Assembly (NCBI GenBank): GCA_016187945.1
Contig: JACPIT010000013.1
Location: forward strand, 1-64,000
Length of the DNA: 64,000 nt
Direction of reading: 5' to 3'
Source of the DNA: Opitutia bacterium
GTDB taxonomy: Bacteria; Verrucomicrobiota; Verrucomicrobiia; Opitutales; Opitutaceae
Part shown: positions 7,158-18,100 of the stretch, piece by piece
Layout: each line of letters begins with the position of its first letter
How positions within the stretch are numbered: position 1 is the first letter of the stretch
Notes under the pieces: generated by a model
Databases searched by the model: none
Told to the model about the DNA's origin: nothing
What the model saw: the letters and a program-made list of their open reading frames with translations, nothing else
Made by a program: the position numbers and the translations under genes

Positions 7158-8886
7158 CGCGGATCTCCTTTCGCGACGATCGGGTGCCGATCGCGCGCCA
7201 GAGCGATCCGGTCGGCGGCGCGACGCGTGGCCGCCCGCTGCTCCTGCGCCAGCCAGCGTTGGAACTCGCCCTCATCGGCCGCGAGGTCCGCCTCGAGCGC
7301 GGCGATCTGCTGGTGCGCGGCCTCGCGCTTGCGCCGCAACGCGAGTTGCCGGCGCCGTTTCTCGGCCTCGCGGTCCAGCCGCTCGACGCGATCCAGCGCC
7401 TCCTGCCGCACGCGGGCGGAGCCGGCGAGCACACCGTCCGGCCCCACGTAGACGTCGACCAATTGCAGGCCGCGATCGGTGATCAGGAACTCGCGGATCC
7501 GGTTCGAGTGGGCGGTGCCGCGCGCCTTCAACACGTGCAGCCCGCGGTTGCGCTCGCCCTCGCTCTCGATGTCGCGAACGACGATCCACGTGTCCACCAG
7601 CGAGGACACCTCGGCGCGCGTCCACTCGAGCGATTCTCCGCCGTGCGTCAGACCGGTGAGCAGGGTCGTGACGCCGCGCAGCTTCAGGTAATCGATGATG
7701 CGCATGAGCGCCGTCTTCAGGTCGAAGGCATCGCTGGTGAACTCGAGGCTGGTGACCGGATCGAGCACCACGACATCGGGCGCAAACTCGGCGACGGCCT
7801 GCACCGTCTGCGCGAGGTGCATCTCGAGGCCGCAGTAGCTCGGGCGCACCGCGTGGATTTTCAGGCGGCCGCGCTTCAGCCAGTGCGCGAGATCGAGCCC
7901 GATGGAGCGCATGTTGCGGAGGATTTGCGGCGCCGATTCCTCGAACGCGAAATACAGGCAGCGCTCGCCTCGCGCGCACGCCGCGTGCGCGAAACTCGCG
8001 GCGAGGCTCGACTTGCCCGTGCCGGCCGTGCCGGTGACCAGGATCGTGCTGCCGCGGAAGAAGCCGCGTCCGCCGAGCATCGCATCGAGCCCGGCGACCC
8101 CGCTCGACACGCGCTCCGTCAGGCCGCCGTGCGTGAGCTGCAAGGAGGTGATCGGCCACAGGGTGATGCCGTCGTCCCCGAGGAGGAAGGGATACTCGTT
8201 GGTGCCGTGGGCCGAGCCGCGGTATTTGGCGACGCGGAGCTTGCGAATCGCGCCCTGGTCGGTGACGCGATGATCGAGGATGATCACGCAATCGGAGACG
8301 TATTCCTCCATCCCGTAGCGGGTGAGCAGGCCCGCGGAACCGCGTTCGCCGGTGATGAGCGCGGTAACGCCGCGGGCCTTCAGCCAGCGGAAAAGGCGGC
8401 GCAGCTCGGCGCGCAGGATCGCGGGGCTCGGCAGACCGGAGAACAACGCCTCGATCGTGTCGAGCACCACGCGCTTCGCGCCGACAGAGTCAATGGCGCT
8501 GCCCAGCCGAATGAACAGCCCCTCGAGGTCGTAGCTACCGGTCTCCTCGATCTCGCTGCGCTCGATGAACACATGGTCGATCGCGAGCTGCTTGGCCGCG
8601 ACCAGTCGATCGAGATCGAATCCGAGCGAGGCCACGTTCTGGCTGAGTTCGCGCGCGTTCTCCTCGAACGCCATGAACACGCCCGGCTCACCGTATTGCC
8701 GGGCTCCTCGCACGAGAAATTCCATCGCGAGCAACGTCTTGCCGCAACCCGCCGCCCCGCACACCAGCGTTGCGCGGCCGGTCGGCAACCCCCGCGCGTG
8801 ATTTCGTCGAGTCCGACGATGCCGGTCGGCGTCTTGGGCAACAACATGCGCCGCTCGCCGCGGGGGCGATCGATCGTTTTCGCCAT
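7154..8886 (-). CDS. kaiC: KaiC-like double RecA-fold ATPase/kinase, with apparent frameshift near the N-terminus
   Basis: A KaiC homologue of about 577 residues if the frame is restored. The N-terminal segment starting at 8886 ([10 protein letters not shown]...[15 protein letters not shown]) is in one frame; the rest ([11 protein letters not shown] onward) is in another. One extra G in the five-G run at 8789-8793 would join them exactly as in family members. CI domain: Walker A GAAGCGKT, catalytic glutamates in [13 protein letters not shown] domain: Walker A GTAGTGKS, glutamates in [10 protein letters not shown]. The phosphorylation dyad aligned with Ser431/Thr432 of cyanobacterial KaiC is Ser-Ser ([12 protein letters not shown]). 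The C-terminus is a charged, Arg/Glu-rich coiled coil rather than the cyanobacterial A-loop tail. It heads the kaiC-kaiB-kaiB-kinase operon. The frame break may be a sequencing error, a mutation or a -1 translational slip; a TTG at 8788 could alternatively start a shorter protein. Confidence 0.88.
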
Positions 8887-9100
8887 ACGACCGTCAACCG
8901 GCTCAAGCGAGCGGGCGGGCCGACCGGAGCGGGGCCGCAACACGGTTTTCACGGGGTGTCTGGATCGCGAAGCCTGATGATTTCCGCGACCCGAAGAGCT
9001 GCATTCTACCGGATAGCGCGTCCGGCGGCTGCGCATTTCTTGGCGATTCTCAAAATACCCCGCCGCGCTCCCGCCCGCCCGAGATCGAAGCAGCCCGCCT

Positions 9101-9132
9101 CACCCGCCGCCGCCTAAGCTGCGGCGGGGGTG
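9101..9132 (-). terminator. GC-rich hairpin after the 6797-residue protein gene
   Basis: An almost perfect 12-bp stem (CACCC, CC, GCCGC pairing with GCGGC, GG, bulged C, GGGTG) around a seven-base loop lies 38-69 bases past the stop codon at 9170. There is no T-run after it on the minus strand, so it may be a pause or RNA-stability hairpin rather than a classical intrinsic terminator. The rest of 8887-9169 shows nothing else recognisable. Confidence 0.4.
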
Positions 9133-9169
9133 GAGGCACGGCCGCAAATCGGCATCGCCGAAAACGCCG

Positions 9170-12100
9170 TCAGCGCGTCACGACCAGGCGGAAGAAGCAA
9201 CTCGGCGTCGAACTCGTCGGATATGTCGCCCGCCACGTTTCGACGCCGTTGGCGGACGAAACGAGCGTGTGCGTCACGCCAGCGGCGTTCCACGTCGTGA
9301 GGTTCGTAGAGTATTCGACGGTGTAGACGATGTCGGGGCGATCCGCGGGGCGCGTGTAGGTGAACGTCCAGTTGCCCGCGGCGGTGCTCATCGCGGGCGC
9401 GTTCGCGGTGGAGTTGGCGCGCGGATCGGAGCCGAGCGCGTATTCGACGAGATTGGCGAAACCGTCGTGGTCCGGATCGGCGTTCGGACCGGAGATCGTG
9501 GCATCGAGCAGCTCGTCGGCGGTGAAGTAAGCCAGTCGCCAGGCATCGAACGTCGTGCCGACGACGAACGTCCGATCGACGTTCGGCGCGGCGAGGTAGT
9601 TTTCGTCGCCGGCCTGGCTCGCGCGCACCTTGATCGCGCCGCTGCCGAGCAGCGTGAGCGAGTCGCCCGCAATGGCCGCCGGGCCGGAAATCACCGTAAA
9701 TACAACTCCGAGACCGGACGAGGCCGACGCGCCGAGCGCGAGCGGCGCCGTGGCAAACGGCCGATCGCCCGGCGCGGCGAACGCGATCGTCTGGCTGGCC
9801 TTCTCGATGGTAAGCGTGCCGGCGATCGCGCCGGCAAAACGGGCGTCAGTCACGGTTGCACTCACCGCATACGTGCCGGCGCCGATTGGCGCCGGCGACC
9901 AGCCGTTGTAGGTGATCACCACGCCAAGGCCTCCAGGATTCGTTGTCGCCGTGGCCGGTTTGGGCGTGCCGTCGAAGACGGCCGCGAGGTTCCCGAGCGA
10001 GACAACTGCGCCGACCTTGCCGACCGTGAAGGCGCGCTCAACCGCCGTGGCGGCGGCGTAGACGGCATTGCCCGATTGCAGAGCACGGATCGTGACCTGT
10101 CCCGCGCCCGACAGCGAGAGCGTGCCGCCGCTTAGCTGAGCCGGACCGGAGACAAGTTCGAAGGCCACCGGCAACCCGGAGCTCGCCGTCGCGGCCAACG
10201 CCACCGGCGAGGCCGAGTAGTCGCAATCCGGCAGCGCCGTGAACGTGATGTTTTGCGGCGTCTTTTCGTAGGCGACCACCGCGGTGAGACTCGCAGTGGA
10301 ACCGTTGGCATCGGTGACGACCACCGTGTAGTTGCCCGCGGCGCTCGCGTTGAAGCCGCTCAGCCGCAGCGCGTCGGTTGCGGAACCGCTGCGGTTCGCG
10401 TTATCGGTGAGCGCCACGCCGTCCCGGCGCCATTCGTAGGCCAGGGAGCCCGTGCCGGTGGCCGTCACCCGCAACGTGATCGTCGCACCTTCGCGAACGT
10501 TTTCGCTCTGCGGGTGCGCGGCGATCGAGGGTCCGGCGACGGGGGCACCGGCGATCAGCGCCAGTCCGTGACGGCTGCCGGCGGCGACATCCAATGTCGG
10601 CCCGAGATCCGCGGGCGCGCCGCCGATTCCACCGCTCGTATCGCCCCAGGTCACCACCGTGCCGTCGGCTTTGACGGCGATGCAGTAGTCGACGCAGGCC
10701 CGGAGCGCGACGACGCCGCCGAGGGCTGCGGGCACGGAGGTCTGGCCCAACTGGTTGCGCCCCCAGGCCACCACGGTGCCGTCGGACTTCAGCGCGGCGC
10801 TGTGCGAAGTGCCGGCGGCGATGGCGACGACATTTTCCAGGCCCGCCGGAACGGTCGTCTGCCCGTAGGTGTTGTCGCCCCAAGCGAGGACGGTGCCGTT
10901 GGATTTCAAGACCAGCGCGTGCGCCCCGCCCGCCGCGACAGCCACACCACTCGGTGCGGCCGGCGGGGAGTAGCTGTTGCTGCCCCAGGAAATCACCGAG
11001 CCGTCGTCGCGCAACGCGACCGACTGCGTATAGCCCGCCGCGATCGCGATGACGCTCTTCGCGGAGGACGGGACGTTGCTCTGCGACGAGCCGTTGGCGC
11101 CCCACGCCACGACAGAGCCGTCGGCATTGAGCGCGAGATTGTGGAAACCACCGGCCGCGATCGCGACCACTGAGCTGAGTCCGTCGGGCACAGCGGTCTG
11201 GCCGAACGTATTGGCACCCCACGCGATCACGCGACCGTCGCGCAACAACGCCAGCGAGTGTCCATCACCGGCGCCGATGCCGATGGGATTCGACAAGCTG
11301 GCGGGCGGAGTCGTCTGGCCCCACGCGCCCAGGCCCCAGCCGCGAAGGCGGGTCGCGCCGTAATTCGGCAACACGAAGATCGTCGCGCGCGAGGTGCGAT
11401 TCGCGGAGTCGGAGACTTCGAGCGTGTAGGCCCCGGCCTCGACGTTGGTGAAGCTGGGCAAGCTCAGCGTCGGCGCGGTGGCGCCTGCGATCGGCCGTCC
11501 GTCCTTCTTCCATTGGAAGCTCAATGTCCCCGCGCCGCTGGCGTCGAAAGCCAGTGTCACGGGCTGACCGAGCGCAGGCTGCAGGCGGGAAGCGCCGCTC
11601 GCGCTGAGCGTCGGGCCGCCGGTCGTCGCGATCGTCAGCGTCGCCGCCGCGCTTGTGACGCTGCCGACGTGGTTGCTCACGACGACGTCATAGCTGCCCG
11701 CGGTCGAAGCATCGACGTAGTAGAGCCACAGCGTGGCCGACGTCTGGCCGCTGATCGCGGCGCCGTTTTTACGCCACTGGTAGCTCAAGGGCGTGGGCCC
11801 GTCCGCCGCCACCGCGAACGAGTAGCTGTTGCCGAGTGTGGCCGCGACGCTGGCCGGTTGAGACGTGATCGCAGGCCCGGTGTCGTCCGCGGTGCTGCGC
11901 AGCACCATCACGCTGTTCCCACCCGCCATCAGCCGGTAAACGGTGCCGAGTCCGGCCGGCACCGTAGCTTGGCCGTAATAATTTTGGCCCCACACGACGA
12001 GAGTTCCGTCCGCTTTGCGTGCGAACGACGTCGACTCGCTCGCGGCGATCTCGACGACGTTGTCGAGGCCGGCGGGAATCGTGCATTGGCCGGAGGAATT

Positions 12101-15100
12101 GGAACCCCAAGCGGCGACGGTGCCGTCCGCGCGCAACGCCAGGACGTGCGAGCGGCCGAGCGCGAGTTTCGCCACGCGGCCAAGACCGACCGGCACGCTC
12201 GCCTGCCCGGCCGAGGTGTCGCCCCAGACGACAATGGCGCCATCGAGCGTCAAAGCGGCCGACGTTGCTCCACACGCCGCGATCGCGACGACGCCGGCGA
12301 GCCCGGCGGGCACCGCGGCTTGGTTGGCGGAATTGCTTCCCCACGCCATGACGGTGCCGTCGGCGCGCAGAGCGAGCGAGTGAGAGTCGCCCGCGGCGAC
12401 CGCAATGACGTCCCGCAGCGACGCCGGAATCGCGATTTGGCCCGAGGAGGTGCTGCCCGCGCCGACGACGAGGCCGTTGCTACGGACCGCAAGAAGGTGC
12501 GTGCTGCCCACCGCAACGCGCACCACGTCCGTCACTCCGACATTCGTGTTGCTGAGGTTGTTGCCCCAGGCAGCCACGCTGCCGTTCGCGCGCACGACGG
12601 CCTGATTGTAGACGCCCGCCGCGCCATCCACGATATCGAGCAGTGCAGCCGGGGCGGTGCCGGCTATATAGCCCCAGACTCGCACCTGCGTCGGTCCGTA
12701 GGCGGGTTGCACAAACGTCGTCGCATACGCGCGGTGGCCATGCGCGTCGGTCGCCACGAGCGTGTAGGCACCGGCATCGGCGTTGCTGAAGTTCGCGATC
12801 GAGTAAGTCGCCTCCGTCGCACCGGCAATCGGGCGATTTTCCTTCTGCCACTGATAGCTGAGCGGGAGGTAACTCGCGTCGACGGTTGCCGTCAGCGTGA
12901 CGGCGGCGCCCGGTGTGCCGGCCAATCGCTCCGGCGGTCGTTGGGTGAAGTTCAGACCGCTCTCCACCGCGAGTGTGGCGGCGGTGCTCGCAACGGAGCC
13001 GACGTGGTTGGAGACGACGACGTCGTAGGCGCCCGCCGCACCGGCGCTCACGGCATCGAAAATCAGAGACGCTGCGATCGCGCCCGGGATCGGCACGCCG
13101 TCTTTGCGCCATTGATAACTGAACGGCCCCACACCGGAAGCGGTGACAGAAAACACCACGCGATCGCTCACAGCCGCGATGGTGTCGGCCGGACCGGTCG
13201 CGATCGTTGGCGGCGCATCAGCGGACACGTCCCGCAACGCGAGCAGATGCCAGCCGTTGCTGTTATTCGCCACCGCGCGCAGGGTCGAAAATCCGACCGG
13301 CACGGCGGTCTCGCCGTAGGTGTTGGAGCCCCACGCGACCACACTGCCGTCGGACTTGAGCGCGAAGGAACTGTTCGCCGAGGCGCTGACCGCCACGACG
13401 TTCGTGAGGTTGTCGGGCACCGTGGCTTGGCCGGCGCTGTCGCCGCCCCAAGCGGTCACGGTGCCGTCGCTGTGCAACGCGAGCCAGTGACTCGAGCCCG
13501 CCGCGATCGCCGTGACATTGGTCAGATTACCCGGAATGGAAACTGTCGCGCCGAACGAGACGACGGTGCCGTCGGCCTTCAGCGCCAGCGAACCGCCGTT
13601 CGAGACCGCGATCGCCACCGCGCCAAGGTCCGCAACCGTCGTGCCGGAGGAACTGTAGATCGACCAGTAAGTCACTGCCCCGTCGGCGCGCAACACGGCG
13701 GCTATCGAGTCGCCCGCCGAGAGCGCCACCGCGTCGGTGATCCCGCTGGGCACGGTCGTGTAATTTCCCCAACTGCGCACCGAACCATCGTCGTGCAACG
13801 TGACTACCGAGCTGCCCGTCGCGGCCACGTCCACCACTCCGGCGATCGTGGCGCTCGCAGACGGAAGATAGCTGGGATAGCCCCACGTCGTCAGGGTGCC
13901 GTCGCGACGGACGACTGCGGAGGCCGCAGCGCCCGCACTGATTGCCACGGCATCGTTCAAGCCCGCCGGCACCTTGGTCTGGCCATAGTCGTAGCCGCCG
14001 GTTCGGCCGGCCCACGCGATCACCTGCGTGCGCGCGGGCGCGACGCTCAGCCACTGGGCGGGCGCGCGGCGCGGGCCGTTCGCATCGGTGATCGTGCAAA
14101 CATACCAGCCAGCATCGGCCGGCGTGACGCTGTCGACGGCCAGCGTCGCCGACGTCGCGCCGACGATCGGTCGGCCGTTGTGGCTCCATCGATAGGAGAG
14201 AGCGCCGGTGCCGCTGGCGGTGACGGAGAAGCTGGCCGCACCGCCAGGCGCGGCGACGTTGCGGCGCGTGCTTTGCGCCGTGATCGTCGGCAGCGCGTTG
14301 ACCGTGAGCGTCGCCGCCGCACTCGTCACGGCTCCCACGTGGTTCGTCACCACGACATCGTAGGCGCCGCCCTGCGCGACGGTGACGGCGCCCAGCGCGA
14401 GCGAGGCGGAAGTGGCACCGGAGATCGCGACGCCGTCCTTGCGCCATTGGTAGCTCAACGGGCCGGTGCCGCTGGCAGAGACGCTGAAGTTTACCGCGCC
14501 GCCTTCGGCGATTGCCGCCGACTGGGGAGACTGGGAGATCGTCGGCGCGAGGTCAGCGCTCGCGTTGCGCAGCGCCAGCGACCGATAAGTGGCCGTGGCG
14601 ATCGCGAAGCACCCGGTGGCGTTCGCCGGCACGGTGGTTTCGCCGTAGCTCGAGTAACCCCAGGCCGCGAGCGAACCGTCGGCGCGCAACGCGAGCACAT
14701 GGTAGCCGATCGCCGATACGTCGGTGACCGCGCCGAGATTGGCGGGAATCGTGAGCTGGCCGTTGTTGTTCGTGCCCCAGCCGGTCACGCTGCCGTCCGT
14801 CTTGACGCCGACAACGCAGTAATAATTCGGCGAGAGCCGGGCCATGCCGGATTGCGCCGACGCGGCACTGACCTGCGAATACGAAGTCGCACCCCACCCC
14901 GCGACCGTGCCGTCCGCTTTCACCGCGAGGGAGAAATTCTCGAACGCGGCGATGGAGACGACGTCGCTCAAACCAACCGGAACGGCCGTCGCGCCGTAGC
15001 CGGTGTAGCCCCACGCGACCACCGTGCCGTCCGATTTCAGCGCGAGTGCGTGCGACCCTCCCGCGGCGATCGCGATGACGTCGGTCACACCCGATGGCGG

Positions 15101-18100
15101 CACCAGCGTGGCATTGCCCGAATTGCCCCACATCACGACGGTGCCGTCGGACTTGAGCGCGAGCGCGTAGCTGCCATATGCGGCGATGGCCACAACGCCG
15201 CTGAGCCCGGCAGGCACATTGGTTTGGCCCGAGCCGTTGTAGCCCCACGCGGCAACCGTGCCGTCGAGCCGCAGCACGACGTTAAACGAACTGCCTGTGG
15301 CAACCGACACCAGCGGACCGGCGATTGTCGAAGGCAGTGTCTTGAGTGCGGAGCTGCCGCCGCCATCGCCGAAGCCGATCAACTGCGTCGCGCCGAATGC
15401 CGGCAGCACGAAACTGGTCCGCCGACTCGTGCGACCCAGCGCGTCGCTGATCTCGACGGTGTAGGCGCCCGCGTCGGCCGGCGCGAAATTGGCGAGCGAG
15501 TAAGTCGCCGCCGTCGCGCCCGCGATGACGCGATTGTTTTTCTTCCAACGATACGACAGCGGGCCATTCGCCGTCGTCGCGGCAACCGTCAGCGCGAGCG
15601 GCTGGCCCGGCGCGATCGTGAGGCGCTGATCCGAGCCGCCCGTGATCTGCGGCGGCACGTCGACCGTCAACGCCACCGCGGCGCTCGTGACACTGCCGCG
15701 ATGGTTCGTGACCACGACGTCGTAAGTGCCGGCGTCATTCGCGGTGGCTTGGGCGATCGTGAGCGAGGCGGCCGTCGCGCCGGAAATGGGAATGCCGTTG
15801 CGTCGCCATTGGTAGGCGATCGGTGCCGTGCCGGTGGCGTCGACGGAAAACGTCGCGCGCATTCCAACGCCGACATTTTGCGCGGCCGGCTGCGTGGCGA
15901 TCGCCGGAGCGGCGTCGTTCGCGCCGTTACGCAGCGCGAGCGCGTGGTTCGAGCTGGCCGCCATGCTCCAGACATTATCGAGGCCAGCCGGAACGCCCGT
16001 CGGCGCGCCGCTCGAACCCCACGCCGCGAGCGTGCCGTCGGGTTTGATCGCCAGCGACAGTCCAGGGGCCGCGGCAATGCGCACGGCGTTCGTCGCGCCG
16101 GCCGGAACGCTGGCCTCGGCCGCATAGCTGTAGCTGCTCCAGGCCACCACCGTGCCATCCGCCTTGCGGGCGAGCAAATGTTGCGAGCCCATCGCCAGAT
16201 CGACGAAGCTCATGCCCGCCGGCGGAGCGAGACCGCGCAGATTCCCCCACACCACCACCGAGCCGTCGAGCAACAGCGCGGAACTGGATTCGGCGCTCGC
16301 GGCGATCGCCATGACATGGCCGAGACCAGGCGGCACGGAGCATTGACCGTAGCTGTTCGAACCCCACGCCACGACGGTGCCATCCGCGCGCAAGGCCAGG
16401 GAGTGCGAGGCCCCGGCAGCAATCCCGACGACATCCGTCGCAGCCGCCGGGACGGCGTAGCCGTAGCGGCCCAGATTCACGACCCGTCGGTCGGAGCGGA
16501 GCACGATCGCGCCGGCGATGTCGACGATGTCGGTCAAACCGGAGACGGCCAAACTCACATTGCCGGTCGCTCCCCACGCCACCACTTCGCCGTTGGCGCG
16601 CAGCGCGAACGAAAGGGAGTCCACGGCGCTCACCTTGACCGCGTCGTTCAGCGTCGGAGGCACATCGCTCTGGCCGCTGCTGTTGTTGCCCCACGCGCGC
16701 ACCTGCGTCGCGACGTTCGCCGGCATCACGAAGGTCGTGATACGATTCACCAGACCCAAGCCGTCCGTGACTTCCAGCGTGTAGGCACCCGCATCGGCGA
16801 ACGTGAACGAATCGAAATCCAGCGTCGCACTCGTCGCGCCCGCGATCGGCCGGTTGCTTTTCTTCCACTGGTAACTCAGTGCGCCGTTCGCGGAGGTGGC
16901 GGCGACGGCGAGACTGAGCGGCTGGCCGAGCGTCGCCGTGGTGCGCAGCGCCGGACGGCTGCTGACGGCCGGCGGCGACAGCACGGTGAGCGTCGCGGCG
17001 ACGCTGCGGCGCGCACCGACGTGGTTGCTGACGATGACGGAATAATCGCCGGCATCCGCGTCAGTGAGCGCGCCGAGCGTGAAGCTCGCGCTGGTCGCGC
17101 CGGAAATCGCGACGCCGTCCTTGAACCACTGGTAAGACAGCGGGCCGGCGCCGGCTGCCGCGACCGAAAAGGTCTGGCTCGCACCGGGAGCACGCGTCGC
17201 CGGCTGCGGCTCGGAGGAGAGCGTCGGCACTGCGTCGGCGTTGGCGTCGCGCAGCGCGACCACGTGATCGCGACCGGCGCCGAAGCCAATCGCCGCGCCG
17301 AGATCGGCCGGGACGGTCGTTTCACCGTAGCTGCCCGTGCTGCCCCAGCTCCGGAGCGTGCCGTCGGGCGATTGCGCGATGGCGTAGGAGTCTGCGCACG
17401 ACACGGCGCGCGCGGCGGCCGGAGCTCCGGTTCGATAGTAACCCCACGCAATCAATGAACCGTCGGCCTTGATCGCAGCGAGGACATTTTCCCCCGCCGC
17501 GATTTGCGTGACGTTGGTCAGCCCGTCGGGCACCGTGGCCGAACCCGAGGAAGTCGACCAGGCGACAACGGTGCCATCGGCACGCAGTGCCATGGCTTGG
17601 GAACCGCCCGCGCAAACCGCGACCGCTCCTTTGGCCGACGCCGGCACGGCGATAACGGTCGAAGCGGCACGCGGATCCCACGACACGACCTTCCCGTCGG
17701 AACACAGCGCGACGGCCGTCTCGCCCGCCGCGATGGCGATGACATTCGTCAGCGGAGGAACGGTCACCGTCGGAGCCGAAGAAGCATAGCTGTTCCGCCA
17801 CCCCCGAACCGTCCCGTCCTGCCGCAGCGCCAGCGAAAAGCCGTCGCCGGCGGCGATCGCGACCACTTCGCGCAAGTCTGCGGGCACGGCATACGCATCG
17901 ACGGTGAAGCGGCCCCAAGCCAGCACCGTGCCGCCCGCGCGCAGCGCCAGCGAATGGTAGAAACCCGCCGACACGGCGACCGCGTCATCGATCTGGGTCG
18001 GCGTCTCGACCGTCTCCGCGCTCTCGCCCCACGCGCGCAACTGCGTGCGGCCCGGGTCGGCCAGCACAAACGAGGTCACCCGCGTCATCACGCCATGCGA

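Noticed and set aside
7154-8886. Calling kaiC a pseudogene
   Set aside because: All downstream motifs are intact, the operon is tightly coupled, and the single break is in a homopolymer where a sequencing error or -1 slip would restore the exact family sequence.
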